From Nemophila menziesii (taxonomy: Eukaryota; Streptophyta; Magnoliopsida; Boraginales; Hydrophyllaceae): a stretch of 64,000 nt of DNA. Below the pieces are notes generated by a model. It was not told the DNA's origin, searched no databases, and was given only the letters and a program-made list of their open reading frames with translations. The stretch's first letter is position 1. Every line of letters starts with the position of its first letter. Shown in pieces: positions 10,541 through 19,522 of this stretch. The stretch is taken from positions 4,464,001 to 4,528,000 of the forward strand of contig JARWIR010000018.1 of the NCBI GenBank assembly GCA_029959085.1, given 5' to 3'. A program made the translations under genes and the position numbers.

Positions 10541-11377
10541 ATTAGTCTACCACATACTCAAACTTCTATCATCAATCCTTCGTTATGCTAAAATGTCAAA
10601 TTAAGGTATGACTTCTTTTACTCAGAATGTTTTCCTTTCTTGAAATGCCATGGACAACAATCTTTATCCTGTCAAGTGATGGATATCCCGCTCCATTACT
10701 GAAGCCAATCAGAAAGGCCGTAATTAGATGTACTGAACAAGTACCAGATTAATAAATTGTATTTGGTTAACATATAAAAATTAATTACAAAGGGAAGCAA
10801 CACCCCTTGGAAATGGAATCAGTGAATCCATGAAACTTATTGGCGATTAGATAACAGAAGTGGCATGAATGAGAACGGGTATACAAAACTAACCCTAAAA
10901 TGAGGCTTTATTCCTTATGTTTGTTTTGCAACTTTTTCGTCCCTTTGTTACACATGTTAACAAGTTAGTCCCTCATCTTTGTACTACTACTTTTTCGTCC
11001 ATTATATCTACTCTTTTTTTTTGTTGGAAGGTCCATTATATCTACTCGTGTTACCGTAATATCACTTTTTAAGGGAAGAAAAGATAAATGGATTAGTACG
11101 GTATACATGGGTAGAAATAAAACTAAAGGTTGCAAAACAAATACAAGGGAGGGACTAGAATGACAATCAGAGCAAAGATATGTAATTTTAGTCCTTGCAG
11201 GCTAACTTACCTTTTTGTTAATTTCGATTGTGGTGAAATCCCTCAAAAAGAAGAGACATACATGGAATGTGGATATTCATAGAAAAGTCATACACAAAAA
11301 GGGTCCTTTATCTTTTCATTAAATGGTCACTTACTCTAGTCATGTGGACTTTCAACGGACACTAAAATATAAAAGGA
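10541..11377. other. Gene-free, unrecognised
   Basis: No gene is supported. The phrase gtccattatatctactc occurs twice (about 10997 and 11031), a small local duplication. Confidence 0.5.
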
Positions 11378-11560
11378 GGCTGTGATGATGTTTCTGTGCA
11401 CAAACGGAATGAGTTTTGAGATCCGACCCATATCTTGGCGGGGCAAACCCTGATGATGTTTTGGAGGTTGTGGGCTTTTGCCTTTTTTACCTCAACTATA
11501 ACATGGATCAGGTGTTGCAGCCATGACATGTAATATTCTTGTGAAAAAAAGATCTGAGCC
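11378..11560 (+). ncRNA. Box C/D snoRNA-like repeat, copy 5 (boxes intact)
   Basis: The copy starts GGCTGTGATGATG with a perfect C box (GTGATGA, 11382-11388) and ends ATCTGAGCC with a perfect D box (CTGA, 11554-11557). The GGCT and AGCC ends can form the short terminal stem typical of C/D snoRNAs. The conserved core at 11420-11446 (gatccgacccatatcttggc) carries GGC-GCAA, which can pair with TTGCAGCC downstream across a variable loop. At about 183 nt it is long for a C/D snoRNA. I cannot name it or its target; a SINE-like or other repeat remains possible. Confidence 0.45.
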
Positions 11561-11751
11561 TATAATTCAGGGGCGAGTTCTGCCCTGATAGTTTTTTTTT
11601 AGTTATTTGCACTATAGGTCTCTGAATTTTTTTTTGAGTAATTGCACTATAAGTCCTATATAATGCAATATAAACTATACTTTATAATTGAATCAACAAA
11701 GTATTCATACAGACAGAATAAATCAAAGCCTAGAAGATAATTTTGACTGAC
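11561..11751. other. Flanking module shared with copy 0; gene-free
   Basis: Bases 11565-11690 resemble 7000-7125 (ttcagg, ctgata, gcactataagtcctata). This shows that the duplication unit is larger than the RNA-like core. No coding sequence is seen. Confidence 0.5.
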
Positions 11752-11876
11752 GCTGTGATGATATATATGTGTGCTACTGAAACTAAGTTTTAAGATCTGA
11801 CCTGTATCTTGGCGAGGCAATAGGTGTTGCAGCCATGGCTGCTTAGTCTCTTGCTTTATCATTAGACATCTGAGCC
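11752..11876 (+). ncRNA. Box C/D snoRNA-like repeat, copy 6 (most compact, boxes intact)
   Basis: This is the shortest copy, about 125 nt. It has C box GTGATGA (11755-11761), an internal D'-like CTGA (11797-11800), the core cctgtatcttggcgaggcaa (11801-11820), a 6-nt loop, ttgcagccatggc, and D box CTGA (11870-11873) followed by gcc. The ends GCT and AGC can pair. The core forms a GGC-GCAA/TTGC-GCC hairpin that is kept in all copies although its loop length varies from 6 to over 60 nt. That pattern suggests conserved RNA structure. The RNA family name and target are unknown to me. Confidence 0.45.
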
Positions 11877-12606
11877 TCACATCTATATGACTACTTAATT
11901 TTCAAAAGCTTAAGCTTTTACACAGTTAAGGATTGTGTATTTATGTTTACCCAAAGGCATAGATACTATAATTGGGTTTGAATGTATTTTAATTTACTAT
12001 CAAGAAATGATAGTTTTAAGGTAGTGGTGATCTATCTCTCTGTATTGTATATGAGCCGGCATTGTAACTGATGAAACTTCTGAAGTTACGTTTTGGGACC
12101 ATTGGTCTTCTAGAAGCTCTTGGAGTTGTTTCTGGAATGTATGCATACGGTTCACTTTTGGAAGATTTTGAGGTCTTATAATGCTGGTGAATCTATTTTT
12201 TCGAAAAATAAAAATTTATATCGGTTGCTTTCCGAATCTTATCATATCTATGGCCTTTTTATTTTCAGTTGTTTGTGTTTTTCCATCTAATTCTCTTGGA
12301 CGGGCTATACCTATATTGCGTCAGGTAATTTCTGATAATGTAGGCTACTTTGAGTAACGGTTCTCGTGACCCGTGAGTGACTTTGACAGCTTCTTGTCGC
12401 CCTTTTTTGCAGAGAATTTTTTGATGAGGTAGCTTTGTGTCTTTCAGTCCTTCTCGCGAGAGAATTTATGTGGAACAAACCTGGATGCTTACTTGTAATT
12501 TGTTACTATCTCTCTTTCTTGACACCCTTTAAGATTATTCATCTCAAAGCTACATAATACCTCATGAGGAAAACCGAAGGGCTATACTCATGATAGAGTT
12601 TGAAAC
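11877..12606. other. Gene-free
   Basis: No gene is recognised. A perfect short palindrome spans gtaact-gatgaaacttctga-agttac near 12068-12093. An inverted pair (gaggtagctttgtg near 12425 and caaagctacataatacctc near 12546) could form a hairpin of about 140 nt. Confidence 0.4.
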
Positions 12607-12690
12607 TAAGATTTGCATGATGAAATACCTGTTCCATCACCATTTCTCTTTGAAGCTAAATGGTTTTGGACCGCTATGGATCTGAGAATG
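12607..12690 (+). ncRNA. Candidate second box C/D-like RNA, next to the gypsy insertion
   Basis: ATGATGA (in gcatgatgaaatacc, near 12616) and CTGA (in ggatctgagaatg, near 12681) lie about 60 nt apart in a snoRNA-like arrangement. The upstream atttg can pair with the caaat at 12693, which is also the target site duplicated by the adjacent retroelement. It is unrelated in sequence to copies 0-6. The evidence is thin. Confidence 0.22.
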
Positions 12691-12697
12691 ATCAAAT

Positions 12698-12998
12698 TGT
12701 TATGCCTTCCGAACCTGGGGATAGAGACTTTCAACAACGTAAGCGTCATAAAATAGTTCCTAAGAAATTTGACGGTTATGTACTTGGCTAATGTTATAAA
12801 TAAGAGAGAAGCAGGAGGCAACGGGTATCCAAAAAATTAGAAAATTCCTTCCCTGTCTTCTTCATCTCTTCTCTTCTATCCTCCTTGTATTTCAATTATT
12901 CCCATCATGTAAATATATGTAATTCAATAAATGCAAGATCTCTAAATTGCTTGCAAATTATTATTGTAATTATTAGTATTTATAAATAAAGTTTATCA
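12698..12998 (+). repeat. Gypsy LTR 1, plus orientation (301 bp)
   Basis: It starts TGTTATGCC and ends TTTATCA. Compared with LTR 2 it lacks 6 bp (agtaac, after aacaacgtaag). Confidence 0.9.
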
Positions 12999-13033
12999 AG
13001 ATCGTTTCATTGGTGCTTTCATTGAATTGAACC

Positions 13034-13610
13034 ATGGCTGAGGGAACACGTATGCAAACAATGGATGCAGCGATCAAACATATACAAGAACAAATCTCTG
13101 CTCTAACCGCACAATTTTCAGATGTAAAACTTAATGCAATGGATGGATGTGTGCAACAATCACTTAATCACAACGAGGGCACCAACATATCTGAAGATCC
13201 AACATCAATTTTACATTCCACATCAACCGTTCCTGAAAATAATATTTTTCGTCATGTTCGTATTGATTTTCCAAGATTTGATGGTAATGATCCACTCGGT
13301 TGGATACTCAAGGCAGATCGTTTTTTTTCATTTCATTCTGTAAGTGATAACCAACAATTAGATTTGGCTTCCCTCCATATGGATGGTCCGGCTTTGCAAA
13401 TACTAGTCCATTTAATACGTGGGCGGACTTTGTTCGGCGTTTAGAAATTCGGTTTGGACCAACAGAATTTGAAGATCATCAAGGGGCGTTATTTAAACTT
13501 CAACACACAAATTTTATTCAAGATTATCAATCCAAGTTTGAAGCGCTTTCAAATCGTACACAAGGGTTATCTGAATTTGCTCTGGTTAGTTGTTTCTTGT
13601 CTGGTTTGAA
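13034..13610 (+). pseudogene. Gypsy Gag fragment
   Basis: The frame begins at the ATG 36 bp after LTR 1 (MAEGTRMQTMDAAIKHIQEQ) and shows typical gypsy Gag motifs: IDFPRFDGNDPLGWILKADRFF and SLHMDGPALQ. A deletion and frameshift near 13405 ends that frame at 13444. The Gag then resumes in another frame as FNTWADFVRRLEIRFGP, KLQHTNFIQDYQSKFEALSN and CFLSGLND. It stops abruptly where it abuts the inverted LTR at 13611, so the nucleocapsid and all of Pol are missing on this strand. Confidence 0.88.
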
Positions 13611-13916
13611 TGATAAACTTTATTTATAGATACTAATAATTACAATAATAATTTGCAAGCAATTTAGAGATCTTGCATTTATTGAATTACATATATTTAC
13701 ATGATGAGAATAATTGAAATACAAGGAGGATAGAAGAGAAGAGATGAAGAAGACAGGGAAGGAATTTTCTATTTTTTGGATAACCCTTGCCTCCTGCTTC
13801 TCTCTTATTTATAACTTTAGCCAAGTACATAACCGTCAAATTTCTTAGGAACTATTTTATGACGGTTACTCTTACGTTGTTGAAAGTCTCTATCCCCAGG
13901 TTCGGAAGGCATAACA
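13611..13916 (-). repeat. Gypsy LTR 2, minus orientation (306 bp)
   Basis: This is a complete LTR on the minus strand, TGTTATGCC to TTTATCA. It follows the integrase end and a polypurine tract, so it is the 3' LTR of the minus-strand part. Its end is fused to gag at 13610/13611. Confidence 0.9.
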
Positions 13917-14660
13917 TTGCCCCGCCCACTTTCGAGAACCTTTTCCTCAAAGTTCGGATAATTTTTCAGAATGATTGTTGCATCTTCCCATGTTGCCTCG
14001 TCTGTGGATAATCCTTCCTATTGAACTTGTACGAACTTCAGAACCTTGACGTTGTATTGTACGTTTGGATAAGATAGCCACCGGTTGAACAATTGGGGTA
14101 GTTGGGGTAGACAATAGTGGTAACGGAATTGTCTGATGAACAATATTACCAGAGCACTTCTTTATCATTGAAACGTGAAACACTGGATGTATACGGGCTG
14201 TCTGGGGTAGTTCTAATTCATAAGCAACTGAACCAATACATTTAATAACCTTGAAAGGTCCAAAATATCTCGGACCAAGCTTGTGGTAGCGTTGTAAACC
14301 GACAGAAAGTTGCCGATAAGGTTGAAGTTTCACAAATACCCAATCACCAACAGCAAAATGTACATCACGGCGCTTCCTATCAGCGTTGTGTTTCATTCGG
14401 TGTTGTGCTTTTAACAAGTTTTCCTTTAAGGTTTGAAGCAATACATCACGTTGAATTAGATCTTGATTGACATTATCATTAGTAGTTGACCCATAAATAT
14501 AACGTTCAATAGTAGGAGGGGGTCGACCATACAATGCCTCAAATGGTGTCATTCCAGCGGCCGTGTGAAAAGAAGTATTATACCAGTATTCCGCCCAAGG
14601 TAAAAATTTTGTCCACTTCTCAGGATGATAATGACCAAAACATCGAAGATACATCTCAAC
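13917..14660 (-). pseudogene. Gypsy integrase C-terminus with chromodomain-like tail
   Basis: The 235-residue frame (14654-13947) starts in the integrase core after the catalytic residues (WTKFLPWAEYWYNTSFH, TPFEALYGRPPP). It continues through the GPF/Y-type region (HKLGPRYFGPFKVI, AYELELP) and the marker RIHPVFHVSMIKK. The tail resembles a chromodomain: in a second frame it reads EGLSTDEATWEDATII, with a stop where a Trp is expected. A frameshift therefore separates it from the main frame. A polypurine tract (minus strand AAGTGGGCGGGGCAA, 13917-13931) precedes LTR 2. These features place it among chromoviruses. Everything upstream is deleted up to LTR 3. Confidence 0.88.
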
Positions 14661-14661
14661 A

Positions 14662-14956
14662 CATTTATTGAATTACATATATTTACATGATGAGAATAAT
14701 TGAAATACAAGGAGGATAGATTGAATTACATATATTTACATGATGAGAATAATTGAAATACAAGGAGGATAGAAGAGAAGAGATGAAGAAGACAGGGAAG
14801 GAATTTTCTAATTTTTTGGATAACCGTTGTCTCCTGCTTCTCTCTTATTTATAACTTTAGCCAAGTACATAACCGTCAAATTTCTTAGAAACTATTTTAT
14901 GACGGTTACTCTTACGTTGTTGAAAGTCTCTATCCCCAGGTTCGGAAGGCATAACA
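14662..14956 (-). repeat. Gypsy LTR 3, minus orientation, inner end lost, with a 53-bp tandem duplication
   Basis: It begins (minus strand) TGTTATGCC at 14956. It lacks the last 40 or so bases of the LTR and joins integrase sequence directly. A 53-bp segment is tandemly duplicated at 14667-14719 and 14720-14772; LTRs 1 and 2 have one copy. Confidence 0.88.
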
Positions 14957-14961
14957 CAAAT

Positions 14962-15177
14962 GCTATCTGGACTCCAGCTCTGACGATTATATTAACTGTG
15001 TTTTAAGATGGATATATCTCAAAATAACGTAAAAACTTATGTTCATTCTTCAAAATAAGTCCTGGAAAGCTAAAACTTATAGAATATATTTATTTTCATA
15101 TAGTAATCTATTTTTAGTTCATAGATTTAAGATGCCTGAACTGTTATTCCTTTAATAAAATTATCCTTTTTTTTTCG
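14962..15177. other. Gene-free spacer
   Basis: AT-rich DNA with no recognised feature between the gypsy and the foldback element. Confidence 0.5.
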
Positions 15178-15186
15178 GGTGAATAA

Positions 15187-16450
15187 GGTAAATATTGTTA
15201 GAGGCCACTAAACAATCTCAGCACTCCTGTTTGGACCACTTAACTATTATGTGTTTCAAACAACCCACTAATGTACCAAAATCGTTCCAAATCACCCACT
15301 ACATCAGCTATCCTTTGCAAGTGCATGAGTTAGATTATATTAGTATATTACTCGTATGATTATATTAGTATATTACTCGGCGTTATCACATGTATTACTT
15401 TTACTCGCCTTTCGCAAAATGGTTAAATAAGTATGGTGGTGGTCAATTGTTATTGTTTTTGAAAAAATTGCAATGCAACGCTATATTAATCTGGTATGAT
15501 TTCAGCTATAAAGATCAATATATTTATAACTTAAAGAATTCATGAAAACATTATTTACAGCCGCAACTTTGGACTTCCTCTTGCAATTGTCTATGTAGCT
15601 GAAATTCTGTGAAAAGTGGAGATGAATATTGATAAGGGGGAACGAATTGCAGAAAATGTAAGTCTGTAGGTTCTTAGTAACTCTGAATCTCAATGCAGGG
15701 CCATACTAAACTTGAGTTACGATCAATTACCAGATCATTTGAGATCTATGAAGTATATCTATTAAGTACTCTTTTGGCACATCCCTAGTGATCCATAAGC
15801 GTTTCAATTCCCAGGCAGGAAATTCCGTGTCCTCTAAAAGTGCTCCATTGTAGTGATCCATAAGCGTTTTAATTTCCAGGCAGGAAATTTTTTGTCCTCT
15901 AGAAGTGCTCTAATGTACAGAAAAGCGAGATCTCATATGATCTGGTAATTGATCGTAACTCAAGTTTAATATGGCCGTGCATTGAAATTCAAAGTCAATA
16001 AGAATGTGAAAACTTACACTTTTTACAATTTGTTCCCACTTACCTATATTCATCTCCACTTTTCCCAGAGTTTCAGCTCAGCTACAGAGACAATTACAAA
16101 AGAAAGTCCAAGGTTGCGGCTGTAAATAATGTAATTCATGAATTCTTTAAGTTATTTGATCTTTATAGCTGAAATCATACCAGATAATATAGCTTTGTAG
16201 TGTGATTTTTTCCAAAAACAATAACCATTGACCACCATATTTATTTAATCATTTTCTGAAAGACGAGTAAAAGTAACATGTGATAAAACCGAGTAATATA
16301 CTTATATAATCTTATCCAAGCACTTGCAAAGTAATAGTCAATAGAGTGGGTGATTTAGAATGATTTTTGTACATTAGTGGGCATGTAATAATTAAGTGGT
16401 CCAAAAAAGATTGTTGGGATAGTTTAGTGGCTCCTAGTAACATCTACCAG
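15187..16450. mobile_element. Long-arm foldback element, MULE-like, non-autonomous
   Basis: The two halves are inverted copies of each other. The left arm (15187 to about 15770) and the right arm (about 15918-16450, reversed) share long blocks such as tgagttacgatcaattacca, tggtatgatttcagctataa and gccactaaac near the tips. The 9-bp direct repeat GGTGAATAA stands at 15178-15186 and 16451-16459, the length expected for Mutator-type transposases. Arms of about 550 bp and a centre without coding capacity indicate a non-autonomous foldback derivative. No transposase is present in the window. Confidence 0.85.
15788..15917 (+). repeat. 65-bp tandem duplication at the centre of the foldback
   Basis: Two 65-bp units (15788-15852 and 15853-15917) both begin gtgatccataagcgttt and contain ccaggcaggaaatt. 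They differ at about ten positions and sit in the loop region between the arms. Confidence 0.9.
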
Positions 16451-16459
16451 GGTGAATAA

Positions 16460-16654
16460 TATATTAATAAGATAGTCAAAAGCGACGGTAAATGTACATC
16501 CGGTAGAGCAAGTATAAAAATGGTACCCTAGCAAAAATGCTATGTGTAGTCTTACTCAATGCTAGCTCTTACAAAAATAGAGATCAATGTATATCTAATA
16601 AATAATCCGAAAATAGAAGATAAGGTACAAGGCAAATAAATAACATAATATGTC
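16460..16654. other. Gene-free spacer
   Basis: No feature is recognised. Confidence 0.5.
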
Positions 16655-16806
16655 TGAATTTTCTTGAGAATGGTGTCATGTGTAGTGACCATTCCCTTGT
16701 GAACTCGCTTGTTCTATGCTATAAATAACGATATAAACAAGTTTGAATTCCCTTGAGAATGGTGGCATGTGTAGTGAGAATTCACTTGTGACTCGCTTGT
16801 TCTGTG
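16655..16806 (+). repeat. Imperfect direct repeat, 89-bp period
   Basis: Segments at 16655-16717 and 16744-16806 share tgagaatggt-catgtgtagtga and ctcgcttgttct. The second overlaps the end of the LINE remnant, so this may be a duplication at the LINE 3' end. Confidence 0.8.
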
Positions 16807-17110
16807 TGTTGTCCAGATGACGTAAACCGTAGCGGCGAAACCCATATGACACGTTTTTCTTCTCCAACTCGCTCTTGCCTGTCTGTTTGAGCCATTTGGA
16901 AGAATTCGATGTAGTGTTCATTTCTCTTAGAATACTCAACTATCGTGTCACATCCTGCCACATATCATATGTGAAACCACATTCGAATATTAAGTGACTC
17001 AAAGTCTCAAAATCAACTCCAAAAAATGGACAAATAGGATTATCTACTTCCATGAAATTTAGATGATCCTTGGTCCTCAAACAACCCAAAAGCTCCATCT
17101 AAATAATAAT
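16676..17110 (-). pseudogene. LINE remnant: RT C-terminal zinc-binding domain
   Basis: On the minus strand the sequence reads LGCLRTKDHLNFMEVDNPIC followed by FETLSHLIFECGFTYDMWQD. This is the zf-RVT domain found at the C-terminus of plant LINE RTs. The second cysteine of the first pair is replaced by phenylalanine. A stop follows, and a second frame covers the tail (WLKQTGKSELEKK). RT and endonuclease are not recognisable upstream, so this is an isolated, decayed 3' fragment. Confidence 0.7.
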
Positions 17111-17371
17111 CGAGTGTTTTGGGTTCACACTTAGTTCGTGCAAAATTACCCTGTTTATGCTTCATTATTGCAACTGCTTGATATCTTTGTCGTCACCTTT
17201 TTTACTCTGGATTCTGGGTTGATATTTTTGAGGGGTAAAAGCACCAGACCTCTTTGTGGTCTCTGTAATTATGAGTCAATCAGTCCTTGTTGTAAGAAAT
17301 AACCCTCGACCCACCTCATATGGTCTCCTCAAAATATGAGGTTCTTCTGAGAGAGTGACCTAGGATTTTTA
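17111..17371. other. Gene-free, possibly further LINE debris
   Basis: No domain can be read in any frame with confidence. The location suggests decayed LINE sequence. Confidence 0.3.
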
Positions 17372-17577
17372 GTGCTCGTTTGGAAGTGCTTTTAGTATTT
17401 TAAGAGTTTTTTTTACTTTGAAAAGCACTTTTTTGAGAAGCACCAAATAGGTGCTTCTTAAAAAAAGCACTTAAAATAATTTTAGATTTCAAGATGATTT
17501 TTAATAATTTTTTTAAAATTTGAATTTTATTCTAAAAGCGCTTTTTTACTCTAAAATAAGCACTTCCAAACAGGCCC
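17372..17577. mobile_element. Tourist-like MITE (206 bp, TTA target site)
   Basis: The ends are inverted: GTGCTCGTTTGGAAGTGCTT on the left and, reverse-complemented, GGGCCTGTTTGGAAGTGCTT on the right. TTA is present on both sides (17369-17371 and 17578-17580), the target expected for PIF/Harbinger-derived MITEs. The interior is AT-rich and non-coding. Confidence 0.85.
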
Positions 17578-17580
17578 TTA

Positions 17581-18019
17581 ATGTGGTTGAAATGTTAATT
17601 AACTTCCTAATTTGATATTTACATTTTAAATTTTTTATCTGTACTATTTCTATTTCATTTCTCAAAATTTATAATTTCTTAGTACGATTTTGATGTAATT
17701 TAGTATTAACCAGTGTATAGTTTAAGGGTGACCGCGAGTGGAGGTATTGCCTTGTGTTTTTTGTAAGCATACTCAAGGGTAGGGCGGTCTGTATATAAAA
17801 AAACCATTGTTATTCGTGGTTAGTCCGATGGGGGCAAGTTTGGGGTTGGAACCGTGTGAGTGATTTTTCGGGTATAGAAAAATAAATAACAATGTTACAT
17901 ATTAACTTAAAAATTCAAACTTATCTGGGCGCGGGTTGGCTATGGTAAGTTTGGTGTTTCAATCGATATTAATTGTGCTACATTTTGGGCTGACTTTTGC
18001 TATAAAGAGGAGTCATGAG
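17581..18019. other. Gene-free, possibly upstream part of the decayed RNase H sequence
   Basis: No clear frame is open. The stretch near 17820-18010 is less AT-rich than its surroundings and may be coding sequence decayed beyond recognition. Confidence 0.3.
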
Positions 18020-18211
18020 GTGGTAGTTGTCGAAACCGATTTGCTTGCGTTACACGCACTAGTGAAGGGCAGTGGGAACAAAGGGAATGGACTAGACGTA
18101 CTACTCAAATAGTGCAGAAATATTCTCGCGAATCACACGGGTTTTAAGCTAATTTATGTGTATAAGGAAGCAAACTATTGCGCGGATTATATGGCGGCAT
18201 TTGGAGGGAGA
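18020..18211 (+). pseudogene. Decayed RNase H domain fragment (LINE or related)
   Basis: The plus frame reads VVVVETDLLALHALVKG, then after one TAG continues CRNILANHTGFKLIYVYKEA and NYCADYMAAFGG. This is the pattern of plant RNase H-like domains found at LINE ends (VETDS, H-x-REAN-CAD-LA). One stop lies inside, and no RT precedes it in this frame. It is probably a remnant of a third LINE. Confidence 0.6.
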
Positions 18212-18590
18212 TCCTATCTATTATGGTGATCTTCCCAATGGACTGCAAGTTTTTCACGAAAGATAAATGTGGCTGGTCTACTTCTAGAACAATATTGTGC
18301 ACTCGTTTGAGAGGTTAGTAAATTAGTTAGGATTTATTGGTCTTTTTAGACCGTATGGAAAAAAAATTCAAACTTACAATATTAACCTTACATTTTTTAT
18401 TTTATATAAAGTTGTTTTGAATAATTGAAAAGAAATAAATGTTATTACAACATGCAAAATGTATTAAAATCTAGTTATTACAATTTAATGCAAAATAAAG
18501 AAAGTCGAGTATATAGGTATTAAATTAAAAAATGCACAAAAATTAACATGCTTTTATCGAGAAATCTGCTCAAAGAAATAGAAGGTGTGA
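18212..18590. other. Gene-free, AT-rich
   Basis: No feature is recognised between the RNase H remnant and the LINE tail. Confidence 0.4.
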
Positions 18591-18799
18591 TTTTTTTTTT
18601 GGGTTAGGTGAACAGTTGTATTAATAAAAAACAATTGTACACTATTCAAGAGAGTTAACTATTTAAGGCAAAAGGTTAAAGACATCAACAAAAAAGCTAA
18701 AAACGACTAACTTATACGAATACAAATAGATTCTAATCATCACCATCATTTATAAACGAATGATGAGGGAACAAGAAAAATAAAATGAAAATATGTACC

Positions 18800-19484
18800 A
18801 CTTAATTTCCTTGATAACCGTTTCTCTAGATGAAAAATCATCTCTCATAGCTAGATGATATCTCGGTTTTCAAATACAATACACGGTAGCTCCAAAACCA
18901 ATTCTCCAAGCTTTTCTCCTCCAATTTTCACTAGCTTTAACATTTTTGAGCCATTTCAAAGCACTTAGAAGCGTGTTCATCTCCTTATCCAATCCTAACC
19001 AAGACTTTATCTCAGACCAAATAGTTTTCAAATAAGCACAATAAAAAAGAGGTGCTTGTTTGTCTCAAAATCTTCTCCACATAAATTACAAAGAAATAAT
19101 ACGATCCTTAGTTTTAAGTCTCCCTCGCAAAGTCATCCACATAATAATTTCATGTTTAGAAAATACACACGAGTCCCAAATAATATTCGTCCAAGGTTTA
19201 ATATAATACATTCAACAAAATAAATCATAAGGTTTTTTGTGTAAAGAGTAAAATTCCTTACTTGATACCCAAAGTGTGTGACTTGCATTTCTCAAGGAAT
19301 ACCACAAAGCCAAAATACTCTCCCGACCTTCCACTCCTAATGACCCACAAATAACATCCTTTAACTCCCAAATATTTTTTAATAAAGGAGATTCACTCTT
19401 TCTCGGTTTCCATTCCCAAAATCCACAAGTTTGAAAATATTCTCCATGTATCCATTTAATCCAAAGTGAATCCTTTTTTTCCAC
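18800..19484 (-). pseudogene. LINE RT C-terminal region with zf-RVT domain
   Basis: The upstream part (19484-19212) carries KKDSLWIKWIHGEYF and SLWYSL-like motifs common in plant LINE C-termini (SVWVKWVHSYY type). Further down, near 19100-19050, LCNLCGEDFETNKHLFF gives the CxxC and H of the zinc-binding domain. Several frameshifts separate these pieces. No RNase H domain follows, unlike the plus-strand LINEs in this window. Confidence 0.7.
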
Positions 19485-19522
19485 AATTTTCTAAAGCATT
19501 TTTTTAATAGTAATGCTTTGTT

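Larger units (their letters stand above)
12698..14956. mobile_element. Rearranged chromovirus-type gypsy with inverted outer LTRs
   Basis: The insertion is flanked by the exact 5-bp duplication CAAAT (12693-12697 and 14957-14961), so both outer ends come from one integration event. Inside, the order is a plus LTR, a plus gag fragment, a minus LTR, a minus integrase C-terminus and a minus LTR. Both outer ends are LTR starts (TGTTATGCC) pointing inward, not the normal start and end. RT, RNase H and most of integrase are missing. The structure suggests a palindromic or template-switched cDNA, or self-integration before insertion. A nested insertion followed by deletion is less likely because of the matching target duplication. 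Confidence 0.85.

Noticed and set aside
11420..11430. gatccgaccc read as a Pol III B box, making the family a SINE
   Set aside because: It differs from the B-box consensus at a usually fixed position, no A box lies at the right distance upstream, and no poly(A) or simple tail ends the copies. The possibility is kept only as an alternative.
12068..12093. Short palindrome gtaact...agttac containing TGATGA and CTGA
   Set aside because: The boxes are only 5 nt apart, so no guide RNA could be formed. Coincidence is likely.
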